48,431 nt of DNA from Candidatus Sericytochromatia bacterium (GCA_026004035.1 BPII01000018.1:1-48431); one strand, 5' to 3'; numbered from the stretch's first letter, positions 29,156 through 41,623 are shown. Numbers and translations are program-made. Notes: generated from the letters alone by a model not told the origin.

Positions 29156-29782
29156 ATCTTCTATATCAAGATGTTCTCTTTTTATAGCACCTTCTCTTAT
29201 TAAAACAGGTTTATCTTTACTTAAATCTATTATAGTTGATGCTTCTGATAGTGGTGTTTTACCTGCATCTAGTAATAATGACAATTCTGTATCAAATAAT
29301 TCTTCTGATACAAATCTTCCTGTTGTAGGACAGGGTCCTTCACTAATATTAGCACTAGATACAGTTAGAGGCTTTCCAAACTCATCTATTATTTTTGAAG
29401 ATATAGGATGATTAGGAACTCTTATCCCTATTGTTTCCAAGTTAGGAACTATATAATCAGGAACTTTAAATGATTTATTTAAAATAATAGTTAATGCTCC
29501 TGGCCAAAATTTATTTGATAATTTTTCTGCTAATGGGGTCCAATCTATAACATAATTTAAAACATCATCTTTATTCATACCTATTATGTATAAAGGTTCA
29601 TCTAAAGGTTTATTTTTTATTCTATATATTTTACTTACAGCTTCCTTATTATAAGTATCTGCAGCAATTATATATGATGTATCAGTTGGAAAAGCTATTA
29701 CTTCACCTTTTTTTAATAAATTTAAAGCAATTTCTAAATATTCGTTTTTAAAATTATCAATACTTATTTGAAATATTTTCAT
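29147..29782 (-). CDS. tsaC: Threonylcarbamoyl-AMP synthase (TsaC/Sua5/YrdC family)
   Basis: This enzyme makes threonylcarbamoyl-AMP for the t6A37 modification of ANN-decoding tRNAs. The 211 residues comprise just the YrdC domain: GEVIAFPTDTSYIIAAD, YRIKNKPLDEPLYIIG, LSNKFWPGALTIIL, GIRVPNHPIS, LTVSSANISEGPCPT and ASTIIDLS. The C-terminal Sua5 domain of longer homologues is absent. Its start overlaps the stop of gmd2 by 4 bases, so it belongs to the long minus-strand run beginning at rbfA. It ends in a 9-base overlap with aroB. Confidence 0.92.
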   Translation of the reverse strand: MKIFQISIDNFKNEYLEIALNLLKKGEVIAFPTDTSYIIAADTYNKEAVSKIYRIKNKPLDEPLYIIGMNKDDVLNYVIDWTPLAEKLSNKFWPGALTIILNKSFKVPDYIVPNLETIGIRVPNHPISSKIIDEFGKPLTVSSANISEGPCPTTGRFVSEELFDTELSLLLDAGKTPLSEASTIIDLSKDKPVLIREGAIKREHLDIEDLI

Positions 29783-30750
29783 ATTTTATTTTGTTTAATA
29801 TCATTTTCTATCATTTCAATTATAATATCTTTAATATTTTTTGTATTTTCCCAATTTAATTTATTTTTTATTTTAGAATTATCACCAATAAGAGGAGTTT
29901 TTTCCGATTCTCTAAAAAAATTAGAATTTATATGAATGTATTCTCTATAATCTTTGTTTATATAATCAAAAGCAATCTTTAACAAATCTTCAACAGTGTG
30001 CCCAATACCTGTTGATATTATAAAATCTTCAGCTTTGTCATTTTTATTTAACATAAGCCACATTGCTTTAACATAATCAGGAGCATAACCCCAATCTCTA
30101 ATAGCATTTATATTTCCTAATTCTATTCTATCTATTTCTTTTCTTAATATTTTAGATATTCCTGAACTTATTTTTCTTGTAACAAATGAATAATCTCGTC
30201 TTGGTGACTCATGATTGTAAGCTATACCAGTGCAACAAAATAAACCAAATCTTTCTCTATAATTTTTTACTAGATAATAACTTGATAGCTTTGATATACC
30301 ATATATTGATCTTGGATTAAATTTTGTATTTTCATTTTGAGGACTTTCATCAGTATTTCCAAACATTTCACTAGAACCAGCAAAATAAAACTTACATTCT
30401 GGTACTAATTCTTTTATTGAAGATAAAAGAAAATGAGTTGAGTTAAAATTAGTAGATATTATATTTGTTTCATCATCAAAAGAGTAACTTACAAAACTAA
30501 ATGCTGCTAAATGGTAGCATTCATCAGGTTTTATTTCAGAAATAATCTTATATACAGATAGTTGATTTTCAATATTACAAGAATGTAGATATATTTTATC
30601 TAAAATATTCTTCAAGTTATATAATTTGCTTGCATTTTCAATAGAACTTCTTCTAACTATTCCATGAACTTGATAACCTTTTTCTAGTAAGAATTCAGCT
30701 AAATATGATCCATCTTGACCATTTATACCAGTTATAAGAGCTTTTTTCAT
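29779..30750 (-). CDS. GDP-mannose 4,6-dehydratase-like SDR, intact paralogue
   Basis: The 323 residues resemble Gmd: ALITGINGQDGSYLAEFLLE, HGIVRRSS, HLAAFSFVSYSF, SSEMFGNTDESPQNENTKFN, the catalytic YGISKLSSYY, NHESPRRDYSFVTRKIS, INAIRDWGYAPDYVKAMW and LIGDNSKIKNKLNW. It is about 40 residues shorter than the Gmd at 13.2 kb and clearly diverged from it. NHESPRRDYSFVTRKI is intact here, exactly where the other copy is frameshifted. It may act on GDP-mannose or a related nucleotide sugar (GDP-rhamnose or GDP-talose routes use the same first step). It abuts the upstream TPR-glycosyltransferase gene, so a dedicated glycan pathway is likely. Confidence 0.88.
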   Translation of the reverse strand: MKKALITGINGQDGSYLAEFLLEKGYQVHGIVRRSSIENASKLYNLKNILDKIYLHSCNIENQLSVYKIISEIKPDECYHLAAFSFVSYSFDDETNIISTNFNSTHFLLSSIKELVPECKFYFAGSSEMFGNTDESPQNENTKFNPRSIYGISKLSSYYLVKNYRERFGLFCCTGIAYNHESPRRDYSFVTRKISSGISKILRKEIDRIELGNINAIRDWGYAPDYVKAMWLMLNKNDKAEDFIISTGIGHTVEDLLKIAFDYINKDYREYIHINSNFFRESEKTPLIGDNSKIKNKLNWENTKNIKDIIIEMIENDIKQNKI

Positions 30751-32959
30751 TTAGTTCATACTTATATTAATAATCATACTAGCATACATATCACTAGCTA
30801 ATTTTTTATCACCTTTTTTATTAATTATTTCAAATTCTAAATCTTTTATTATACTATTTTCGGGATCTATTTCTTTTATTTTGTCTAAATATTTATATGC
30901 TTTTTCAAAATTATTTCTTATTATTTCTATTTTTGTTAATCCTTCTAATGCATTAATACTAGAACTGTCAAGTAAAATAGCTTTATTATATAAATCTTCA
31001 GCATCTTTTAAATCATTACTAGATAAACTTATAGAAGCCAAATTACAAATAGTGTCTATATCATCTTCCTTTTCTAAAAGAATTTCATAAAATAAATTTT
31101 TAGCCTCTTCTTTTAGATTGATATAATTTTTTATACAAGCAATACTATACTTTATAGCAAGTTTGTTTTCTGATTTATTTAGTATTTGATAATATACATC
31201 TAATAAAGTATCTGCTAAGATTTTATCTTCTTTTTCTAAAGCATTTCCTATTAATAATCTGGTTCTTATTAATTCAAGTAACTTTAGAAAATGATTATAC
31301 CTATTTTCTTGAATATATATCGTAGATAAAGCTTTAATAAGCGCACTTATATCAATTTTAGATAATTTACTAATAAAATTAGCTAAAACTTTTTCTATTG
31401 ATTTAAAATCTTTTTGCTTTATATAAATGTCTGTTAAATAAATATATAAAGAAATATTTTCAGGATTTTCTTTTATAGCTTTTTTACAATATTCTATTGA
31501 TTTATCAAGTTCTTGTTTTTTATAATATGCTTTAGCTATTAAATATAAAGGTTTCCAAGTTATAGTTCCAACATCTACAGAAGGATAAATATCTTCACCT
31601 TTTAATTTCAATGCATTATGAGAATACTCTATAGATTTATCATAATTGTTTAAATTTAATTCAGCTGTTGCATATAAAAACCAATAATCAGGTCTATTTT
31701 CTAAATCTTCTCTAAATTTTTCTGAAAAGTCTTTAGCTTCCTGATTTTTAGCTTCAAAAATTAGAGAAACTATAATATTTATCTGACATAATATTTTTAT
31801 ATGTTTAAGTTTATTATCCTTTTTATTTTCTATTAATTCAAGTGCTTTTTGAGAATTATATCTTACACCTTGGTAGTCATTAATTTTAAATAGCATATTA
31901 GATAAGTAAAAATAATTTAATGGGTCATTTGGTTGTTCTTTTATAAGTTTGTTTAGTATATTTATATTTCTTTCAATTTTATTTTTCTTTTCAATTATCT
32001 TTGGGCTATAGCCATAGTGTATAATTTCTATACCTGTAAGAGTTGATGAAGGTATATTTTCTCCATTTTTTAAAACAGGATATTCGTGTATTGGTCTTAT
32101 AAATTTTATATCTTTACGATTAGGTATTATTCTAGATACAAAATGATATATTTCTTCTAATGATGTTTGATCATCAGTAACATTTCTAATTTTTGGTGAA
32201 TAAATAAATTCTCTTGATAATCCTATTAATGTCGGTTTTAATCTTTTTTCACTATCCTTTGATAAAATTTCATCAGCATCAAGCATTAATATCCAATCTT
32301 TAGTAGCTTTTTCCATAGCTTCATTTCTTGCTTTCCCAAAATCATTTTCCCATGTTGAATTATAAATTATAGCTCCTTCTTTTTGTGCTATTTTGATAGT
32401 ATTATCATTTGAACCAGTATCTAAAACAATTATTTCATCAGCTATGTTTTTTACACTCCTTATTGCTCTTTCTATATGTTTTTTCTTCATTTTTTGCTAT
32501 TATGCAAACACTTAAGGTAGGTAGTTTAGAATATCTAAAATCAATAAACATTTTATTGAATTCCTTTATTACTTCTTCTATATCATTATCTATATCACTA
32601 TCTTCTATATATCCTAAATCTTCTATTGCTTTTAAGCTTGTAAAAGCTCCTTCGTGATTTGGTACTAAATCAAGAGTTTTTTCAAAGAATTTTTTAGAAA
32701 GTGAATAAATACCAAGCTTGTAGAGTAATATACCAGCTATATTGTTATAATCTTCGTTATCAGGGTTATTTTTTAAACTTATTATTATATGTTTTAGTCC
32801 ATTTTTAAATTCATTATATCTCAAGCATAAATTTGCTAAGTAAAAGTTTAAATTTGGATTTTTAGGATTATTAATATATGCTTCTTTTAGTAAAGAATAT
32901 GCTTTATCAAAATTATTATTACTCATAGACTTTATAGCCTCTAATATTTTTGAGTTCAT
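30751..32959 (-). CDS. Family 2 glycosyltransferase with flanking TPR repeats, frameshifted
   Basis: About 735 residues after repair. Residues 1-110 are TPR-like helices (YSLLKEAYINNPKNPNLNFY). A GT2 domain follows, starting at LPTLSVCIIAKNEE and containing VLDTGSNDNT and ILMLDADEIL (DxD-type metal site). The rest is a long TPR array, for example NYDKSIEYSHNALKLKG and ELDKSIEYCKKAIKENPENI. The frame breaks inside the first GT2 motif: the first frame reads KNEEKTYRKS and the second KNEEKHIERAIRSVKN, the latter being the family sequence. Six A (plus-strand run 32479-32484), where five are needed, explains it. The downstream frame from ATG 32490 would lack the first strand of the GT domain. It sits between a GT4 gene and gmd2, consistent with surface glycan or protein glycosylation. 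Confidence 0.85.
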
Positions 32960-32960
32960 T

Positions 32961-34157
32961 TCATGTTGAACATCTTTTTTTTATAGGTTGTTCTTTTAAC
33001 TTATAAATTAAATCTTTTATAGTAGAGTTTATTTTTATCCATGTATATTTTGATAAAATTTCTTTGGAAGCATTCTTAGATAATTTTTGATATTCATTAC
33101 TATTTAAATTATATGCTTTTCTTAATTTTACTCTTAAATCATTTATTTGTGGTTCTATCCAAAAAGGAAATGAAACAGTTTTTATACCTTTTATTTCTTT
33201 TTTACTTTCAAAAATAATGTCAGATTTTACTATTATTGAATTATCTTCATTACAATAATCTCTACAAGCACCTATACTATTAGTTATAACAGGAATACCT
33301 GATGCCATAGATTCTAGTATTTCTAAGCAATAAGATTCTGTTCTATATGTTGAAACAAAAAAATCACAACTTTTATAAACATTTTCTTCTATAGGAATTA
33401 TATTACTATCAAGAATATATATTTCTGGATCGTCACTATTACTTGAAAAACTTCTTATAATTTGGTCTATTTTTCTATCTATATTAATTTTATCTATACA
33501 TAAAACTAAACAAATATCATCATCATAAGTAAATTCATTAAAATAAGCTTTTAGTAAAATATCTAAACCACTATTCCAATCAGTGTTACCTTTATAAAGT
33601 AATTTTACTTTTTTATCAGAAGGTATTTTTATATTAGTAGTAATATTTGGATTAAAAAGCAAAGTATCAACACCTGTATTTACAACTTTTATTTTTTCTT
33701 CATCAATTCTTGAATCTTTAAAGCAATCTTTCATATAATTACTAGAAACCCAAATTTGATCTACATAATCTGATAAAGGCTCTATCCATTCATTAGGTAA
33801 TGAACCATAATCCCAATTTATATATACAATCCAATGTTTTTCAGGTAACATAAAAGAATATTTAGAATAGTGAGTTATTGTTATATCGGTACTTTCTAAA
33901 GGTTTATTGATGAAATTTTTTAAATTATCATAGATTTGGTCAAATTTATTAATTCTATCTTTTACTGACAAAGACAAATTATAGTTAGAATCTCTTGAAA
34001 AAACTTGAAATAAATTTCTATTTACTTTTGAAACATTATTATAAGAAAAAAAATCACCCTCTAATTTTAAATTAACAATATTATCTGACTTACTACTTTC
34101 AGAAATAGCAAAATCTAATACATCTAATAAGTAACTATAATCTTTTTTTTCTGTCAT
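32961..34157 (-). CDS. Family 4-like glycosyltransferase
   Basis: The 398-residue protein has the GT-B layout. The middle part has WVSSNYMKDCF, KVVNTGVDTLLFNP and KLLYKGNTDWNSGLDILLKA; the C-terminal donor-binding part has YKSCDFFVSTYRTESYCLEI followed by LESMASGIPVITN, with the E-x7-E motif typical of GT4. The first 90 residues are not recognised. The protein is probably cytoplasmic or peripheral at the membrane. It overlaps the DUF2227 gene by 4 bases and is followed by the TPR-GT2 gene after one base. Sugar and acceptor are unknown. Confidence 0.85.
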   Translation of the reverse strand: MTEKKDYSYLLDVLDFAISESSKSDNIVNLKLEGDFFSYNNVSKVNRNLFQVFSRDSNYNLSLSVKDRINKFDQIYDNLKNFINKPLESTDITITHYSKYSFMLPEKHWIVYINWDYGSLPNEWIEPLSDYVDQIWVSSNYMKDCFKDSRIDEEKIKVVNTGVDTLLFNPNITTNIKIPSDKKVKLLYKGNTDWNSGLDILLKAYFNEFTYDDDICLVLCIDKINIDRKIDQIIRSFSSNSDDPEIYILDSNIIPIEENVYKSCDFFVSTYRTESYCLEILESMASGIPVITNSIGACRDYCNEDNSIIVKSDIIFESKKEIKGIKTVSFPFWIEPQINDLRVKLRKAYNLNSNEYQKLSKNASKEILSKYTWIKINSTIKDLIYKLKEQPIKKRCST

Positions 34158-34687
34158 TTATTTTTTTTCCTTTTTTTTCTTCTAATAAATCTTTTTATTT
34201 TTGATACAAGTATATCAGAACTTGTATGAATAATATCACCAAAAATCAAACCTAAAAGAATTGATAAAAAATACTCTTTAGGTTGGCTCTTTAAAAATTT
34301 TACACTAACTCTTGTTGTATTTGTTAAATCTTTATTTAAATCTGGAAAATAATTTTGTGTAATTAAATAAAAAATTGTATATATTATTATTGAAAATACA
34401 AATATATATACTAACCTAAATAATGTAGCAATTATTATTCCATGTGATAATACCGATCTATGTGAAATGAGCTTTCTATAAGGTATCCATATCCATCTTA
34501 AATTTCCCCACCTTTTAGTTTGAATACTTACTAAATCCAAATCACCGCTAAACATTAAACTACTGAATATAAAAGAAACAAAAAAAATTATAGATATTAC
34601 AATATCATCACTTAAATACCAAGTTAAGTATGTAAGAGGTATTGAAAGATACCAAGCTATCCTATCATGAGTTTTTCCTGATGGCAT
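34154..34687 (-). CDS. DUF2227 family putative metal-binding membrane protein
   Basis: The 177 residues begin with MPSGKTHDRI and carry SLMFSGDLDLVS, KRWGNLRWIWIPYRK and SHRSVLSHG, a His/Asp-rich pattern of the DUF2227 family I associate with cyanobacteria. Histidines and aspartates in THD, GDLD, SHRSVLSHG and GDIIH suggest a metal site like that of membrane-bound metal hydrolases. At least three hydrophobic segments (about residues 13-50, 82-108 and 140-155) indicate a membrane protein. The C-terminus is strongly basic. It overlaps the GNAT gene by 23 bases and the GT4 gene by 4. Function unknown. Confidence 0.8.
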   Translation of the reverse strand: MPSGKTHDRIAWYLSIPLTYLTWYLSDDIVISIIFFVSFIFSSLMFSGDLDLVSIQTKRWGNLRWIWIPYRKLISHRSVLSHGIIIATLFRLVYIFVFSIIIYTIFYLITQNYFPDLNKDLTNTTRVSVKFLKSQPKEYFLSILLGLIFGDIIHTSSDILVSKIKRFIRRKKRKKNK

Positions 34688-35738
34688 ATTCTTTGTTTAA
34701 AAATATTGGCTTTAAATTTCCATTATCTTTTACTACATCAGAAATAGTATCAGATAATTTTACAAGTTGAAAATTATCTTTCACCATAAGATAATCAGAA
34801 GATATTTTTTTTAACTTTAATTTTTCTAATGTGTTTATTTTACCTTTTTGATGTTCTGAAGCAGCTATAAGAACTGTTCTTTGTGGATATTTATTAAGTA
34901 TATTGAATGAATACAAAAGTAATTGTTCGTTTAAATCTTCATAACCAGGATGAACTAATAACCTTATAACATGTGGCAATTGTCTATATTGTGCTACTAT
35001 TTCTAAAGATGCTATTATTTTATCATCCTTTTCAACAACAAAACTTAAATCACATGACTTTCTTGTTATTTCTTTTAAACATTTTGAAACTTTTTCTATT
35101 GTATTATTTTGAAAGTCTTTTAAAGTTTTTTGATCTACTATTCTTATAGATGAAGGTGTTGATGAAGTATATAATTCAAGACATTTTTCAGCGTCAGAAT
35201 CTTTATATTTTCTAAAACCTTTTGGAATAGATATTATATCTGTTTTAAATTCAGGTAGATTCTTAGCTAGAAGTTTATAATAGTGTATAGTAGTATATTT
35301 CCTAAAACCTAAACTTTCATATAATTTTATAGCTGGAGTATTATTTATATCAACTTCTAGAGTAAATCTATTTACACCTTTATTTATGTATTCATCAAAA
35401 ATATAGTTTATTAACTTTTTTGCTATTCCTTTACCCCTTTGATTAGGTAAAACAGCTATATTTTCTATGTGCCATCTTGTACAATCTTTGCTTCTTGCAC
35501 TTGTCTGTATAAAACCTACAACTTTTTTTTCTTCATCATCTTCATAAACATGAACATTAAAAAGATATTGATATGGATTATTAAAAGTTGCTAGTAGCTT
35601 AATAATTGGGTAGATTTGTTGCCATTTTTTTATTCTCTGAACAATATCTATATCCCTTTGTTTATATTCATCTGTAAAACCTTCTTCAAAAATTTTTTGT
35701 ATATCTTTAAAATCTTTATATTTAGCTTTTCTAATCAT
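34665..35738 (-). CDS. GNAT family N-acetyltransferase, two-domain
   Basis: The first 160 residues form a complete GNAT domain: RKAKYKDFKDIQKIFEEGF, VVGFIQTSAR, the acetyl-CoA loop IAVLPNQRGKGIAKKL (Q/RxxGxG/A) and NTPAIKLYESLGFRKY. Residues 170-340 look like a second, weaker GNAT-type fold (KYKDSDAEKCLELYTSS, ASLEIVAQYRQLPHVIRLLV) without an obvious acetyl-CoA loop. The substrate cannot be predicted. It lies between the CofE-like gene and DUF2227 in the minus-strand run. Confidence 0.82.
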   Translation of the reverse strand: MIRKAKYKDFKDIQKIFEEGFTDEYKQRDIDIVQRIKKWQQIYPIIKLLATFNNPYQYLFNVHVYEDDEEKKVVGFIQTSARSKDCTRWHIENIAVLPNQRGKGIAKKLINYIFDEYINKGVNRFTLEVDINNTPAIKLYESLGFRKYTTIHYYKLLAKNLPEFKTDIISIPKGFRKYKDSDAEKCLELYTSSTPSSIRIVDQKTLKDFQNNTIEKVSKCLKEITRKSCDLSFVVEKDDKIIASLEIVAQYRQLPHVIRLLVHPGYEDLNEQLLLYSFNILNKYPQRTVLIAASEHQKGKINTLEKLKLKKISSDYLMVKDNFQLVKLSDTISDVVKDNGNLKPIFLNKEYAIRKNS

Positions 35739-35747
35739 TTCTCACCT

Positions 35748-36917
35748 TTAAAAATTACTAGGTCTTATTAAAACAATAGGTGTTTGTTCATAAGAATTTC
35801 CAGCAGGATTATTTAACATCCAATTTCTTATTTTGTTTTCCATATTTGGAATAGTGGAAGCTACAACTCTAGCTCTTTTTAAATCGTTTGCATCAACTAT
35901 TGCAATGTCTAAGTTAGTCTTTTCTTTTATATAATTAACTAATTTTTGAGGTTCTTTTGGACCTAATACTATGTATTGATCATAAGGTGGAATTGTTCCT
36001 GTTAAATCATCTATTAACTCTGATTCAATACCAGCAACTATATATAACCAACCATTTTTTCCAAAAATTTTCATAAATGCACCAACAAACATTGCAAATA
36101 AAAATCTAATTAATCCTACTTGATCAATAGCACATTGCATACCATAAGGTGTAGATAAACTACCAACTGAAGGAATAAAATAACATAATCTTTTTGCCCA
36201 CCAACCAACTTTTACTTCTTGAGGTAATTTAAATCTACCTTGAGTTATAGCTACTGGACTTTCAGCTATTGTTATAATATCTCCTTCTTTTGCAAAATTG
36301 GAAGTATATTTTTTTATAACACTAGCCAAATCATCTTCATCACTTAATAAATGAGTTTTTATAGGATAAATGGATGCACCCTCTTCATTTAATAAATTTA
36401 ATTTTGAATTATCAGCTTCTTTATTTGGAACAAATATCATATCTTTAATTCTGCTATGATAACCTTTTCTATCATAAACAACATATTTAAAAGAAATAAC
36501 TATGGCATGTATATCTTTTATGGTATCCAAATTACCTTCAAAATTTACAATAATTTTATATTTCATTTTTGACAAAGGTTGCATTATATATGCAGGTACA
36601 TATTTATCTTCTCTAACTCCTTCATATTCAGGTAAAAGTTCTATACTTAATTTTATATCATTTTTATATTCTTTTTTAAATAAAATTTTATAATCAACAT
36701 TTGTTTTTACCATTGTGCATTCATATTTCTTACTTTCATTAAAAACATAGAAAGATGACTTATAAGAACATTTTTCATTATCTTTATTAATTATTTTCCA
36801 TTCTTCCCTCTCTGATGTTAATGGAATTATTGTTCCACTATCTCTTTTTCTATAAATTATTTCAAAAATTAAAAAAATGAAAACTATAAATACTGTTAAG
36901 TATATTAGATAATTCAT
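35748..36917 (-). CDS. Membrane-anchored CofE-like (F420-0:gamma-glutamyl ligase domain) protein
   Basis: The 389-residue protein starts with a single membrane segment (LIYLTVFIVFIFLIFEIIY, residues 4-22), then about 130 residues of beta-rich region with no recognised domain. From about residue 165 it resembles CofE: YPIKTHLLSDEDDLASVIKK, EGDIITIAESPVAITQGR, TPYGMQCAIDQVG, YIVAGIESELIDDLTGTIPP and DANDLKRARVVAS. CofE adds glutamate to coenzyme F420-0, but no other F420 genes are visible and the membrane anchor is unlike true CofE; similar proteins of unknown role occur in cyanobacteria as far as I recall. It lies between rbfA (4-base gap) and the GNAT gene. Function uncertain. Confidence 0.75.
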   Translation of the reverse strand: MNYLIYLTVFIVFIFLIFEIIYRKRDSGTIIPLTSEREEWKIINKDNEKCSYKSSFYVFNESKKYECTMVKTNVDYKILFKKEYKNDIKLSIELLPEYEGVREDKYVPAYIMQPLSKMKYKIIVNFEGNLDTIKDIHAIVISFKYVVYDRKGYHSRIKDMIFVPNKEADNSKLNLLNEEGASIYPIKTHLLSDEDDLASVIKKYTSNFAKEGDIITIAESPVAITQGRFKLPQEVKVGWWAKRLCYFIPSVGSLSTPYGMQCAIDQVGLIRFLFAMFVGAFMKIFGKNGWLYIVAGIESELIDDLTGTIPPYDQYIVLGPKEPQKLVNYIKEKTNLDIAIVDANDLKRARVVASTIPNMENKIRNWMLNNPAGNSYEQTPIVLIRPSNF

Positions 36918-36921
36918 AAAA

Positions 36922-37272
36922 TTACTTATTAGTTCTTAAACTATCTATTAAGCTTATTAACTTGGCACCTTTTTCTAATGACTCATCTAATTTTATCTGT
37001 ATATCTGGAACAAATCTAAGATTTATCCTTTCTCCTATTTTTGTCCTTATAAAACCTTTTGCTGATTCAAGTCCTTTTATGACTTCTTCTTTTGAATTAC
37101 GGTTTCCTATAATACTAAAATATAATTTTGCATGTCTTAAATCATTAGTAACTTCAACATTTGTTACTGATACAAAATTATTTTTAATTCTTGAATCTTT
37201 TATTTCTCTTAAAAGTAAATCTGATATTTCTCTTTTTATAGCTTCAGCTACTCTTATATTTCTATAACTCAT
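36922..37272 (-). CDS. rbfA: Ribosome-binding factor A
   Basis: RbfA assists 16S rRNA 5'-end maturation of the 30S subunit. The 116 residues have the KH-like core: RVAEAIKREISDLLLREIKD, SVTNVEVTNDLRHAKLYFSI, GLESAKGFIRTKIGERINLR and VPDIQIKLDESLEKGAKLIS. It is the first gene of the minus-strand run that extends to tsaC at 29147. A TATAATAATTATTA stretch upstream (around 37303-37316, plus-strand complement) could be its promoter. Confidence 0.95.
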   Translation of the reverse strand: MSYRNIRVAEAIKREISDLLLREIKDSRIKNNFVSVTNVEVTNDLRHAKLYFSIIGNRNSKEEVIKGLESAKGFIRTKIGERINLRFVPDIQIKLDESLEKGAKLISLIDSLRTNK

Positions 37273-37386
37273 ATTTAATGTTCCTAAAAAAACTACTTAA
37301 AAGTAATAATTATTATATCATTAAAAAATTAAAAAAATTAATTTATCAAAATTCAATACTGTGAACATAATTTAATCGGAAATAGT

Positions 37387-37528
37387 GGCACTGGGATTGA
37401 GTTATAGAAAAAATTACCTTTAAAAGCTTATAAATACTAAATTTAAAGTATTTTTTAATATAGATCTTTAAAATGCTTACTATTAATGGATTTTTAGCTT
37501 ATCAAAAAATAACATTAGTCTAGTGTCT
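37387..37528 (-). mobile_element. MITE-like element, copy C, IS256-derived
   Basis: About 142 bp, the reverse complement of copy A at 8676-8814 with only scattered mismatches. It begins GGCACTGGGATTGAGTTAT and ends with AACATTAGTCTAGTGTC. The terminal GGCACTGGG is best preserved at this copy's left end. It fills most of the gap between rbfA and the peptidoglycan-binding gene and contains no frame. Confidence 0.78.
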
Positions 37529-37573
37529 CTTTAGTTTTAATTAAAATTAACATAAACTTAACTTTGTTATTAG

Positions 37574-37600
37574 TCAGATATAAATCTGAATTACTATAAT
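37574..37600 (+). promoter_or_regulatory. Operator-like palindrome followed by a -10 box
   Basis: TCAGAT-ATAA-ATCTGA (37574-37589) is a perfect 6-4-6 palindrome, and TATAAT follows at 37595-37600, 38 bases before the start of the repeat protein gene. The position, between where -35 and -10 would be, suits a repressor. No match to a named regulator is claimed. Confidence 0.4.
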
Positions 37601-37638
37601 CTATATAAAATAAATTATTTTAGCTATGAGGCTTTTAA

Positions 37639-40473
<2,835 letters not shown>

Positions 40474-40552
40474 TAAAAATTACTTTATAGATTAAATTTA
40501 AATTTTTTTGTAAAAAAAAATTACTATAATTATAGCTTTATATTCCTACTTT

Positions 40553-40582
40553 GTTATAATATCATCATTTGTATGATGATAT
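40553..40582 (+). promoter_or_regulatory. Extended -10 promoter overlapped by a perfect 10-bp inverted repeat, before the SOD gene
   Basis: GTTATAAT (40553-40560) forms the -10 region. ATATCATCAT-TTGT-ATGATGATAT (40559-40582) is a perfect 24-base palindromic structure covering the expected transcription start, 18 bases before the ATG. It could be an operator for a metal or peroxide regulator of Fur/PerR type, or a hairpin at the 5' end of the mRNA. The regulator is not identified. Confidence 0.55.
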
Positions 40583-40599
40583 TTAAATAAGTATAAAAA

Positions 40600-41289
40600 A
40601 TGAAAAATTTTAAATATTCTTTATTTACAATTATTATATCTTTATGTTCAGCTTTTACTATAAATGTTAAAGCACAAGTAAATAAATTTGAATTACCAAA
40701 ATTAAATTATTCTTATTCAGCACTTGAACCTTATATAGATGAACAAACAATGAATATACATTATAATAAGCACCATTTAGCTTATGTCAATAATTTAAAT
40801 AAAGCAATAGTTGGAACAGAAGCTGAAAATATGTCTCTTGAAGAAATACTTAATAATGTTTCTAAATTTTCAGAAACTATTAGGAATAATGCTGGTGGTC
40901 ATTGGAATCATACTTTTTTTTGGAATATTATGACGGATAAGAAAGAAAATAAGTTAATATCTCTAAATTTGAAAAATATAATATCTAATCAATTTGGTTC
41001 ATTTGAAAATTTTCAACAAAAATTTGAAGAAGCAGGAAACAAAAGATTTGGCTCTGGTTGGGTATGGTTAATAAAGAAAAGTGATAACACATTAGAAGTT
41101 ATTTCAACTCCTAATCAAGATAACCCATTAATGGATATTTCACAAACTAAAGGAAAACCTATTTTAGGTTGTGATGTTTGGGAACATGCTTATTATTTAA
41201 AATATCAAAATAGAAGAGCAGACTATTTAAAATCTTTTTGGAATGTTATAAATTGGAAAAAAGTAGAAGAAAACTATAATTTTAAGTAA
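40600..41289 (+). CDS. sodA: Exported Fe/Mn superoxide dismutase
   Basis: SOD turns superoxide into hydrogen peroxide and oxygen. After a Sec-type signal peptide (residues 1-25, ending in VKA before QVNKFELP), the full Fe/Mn family sequence follows: YIDEQTMNIHYNKHHLAYVN, NAGGHWNHTFFWNIM, FGSGWVWLI and GCDVWEHAYYLKYQNRRADY. The four metal ligands are the His of MNIHYNKHH, the His of HWNHTFFW, and the Asp and His of DVWEHAYY. Motifs do not settle Fe versus Mn, though AGGH leans to the Mn or cambialistic type. Most homologues are cytoplasmic; an exported form would protect periplasmic or surface components. It stands alone between the repeat protein and the relic-rich gap. Confidence 0.92.
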   Translation: MKNFKYSLFTIIISLCSAFTINVKAQVNKFELPKLNYSYSALEPYIDEQTMNIHYNKHHLAYVNNLNKAIVGTEAENMSLEEILNNVSKFSETIRNNAGGHWNHTFFWNIMTDKKENKLISLNLKNIISNQFGSFENFQQKFEEAGNKRFGSGWVWLIKKSDNTLEVISTPNQDNPLMDISQTKGKPILGCDVWEHAYYLKYQNRRADYLKSFWNVINWKKVEENYNFK

Positions 41290-41623
41290 GTTATAATTCT
41301 TTAATTACTACTCAAAATCTCACTCCGCTACAAAAAATTTAGAAACAAGGTATAGATATATTGGAGTTGTTGCATTCTAGTAATTAGTTTTTTATATAGA
41401 AATTAAATAACTTTAACAACTAAATTCTAAAATTAACATAAAGTAATATTGACAATATTTAGAGAGTAATTAGTTATAATATAATTTGTATTTTTATTTT
41501 GGATAGGTTAAAAAGTAAATATGTTACCAGTAAAAAAAAATATGACATAGTAACAATATATTATTTAATAGATGAAGTATTGAGAATATTAAATTTAAAA
41601 AGAACAATAAGAAGACTATCTAA
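41290..41623 (+). other. Gene-poor stretch with transposase-like debris
   Basis: Two traces are visible. Bases 41366-41415 resemble the reverse complement of 18243-18290, inside the IS256 relic (25 of 32 bases in the best part). Around 41520-41610, after correcting one shift, a frame reads YDIVTIYYLIDEVLRILNLK, similar in feel to the start of some transposases but too short to assign. Nothing intact is coded here. Confidence 0.4.

Noticed and set aside
37303..37316. PerR-like box TATAATAATTATTA before rbfA
   Set aside because: It is too easily produced by chance in such AT-rich sequence and is better explained as a -10 region.
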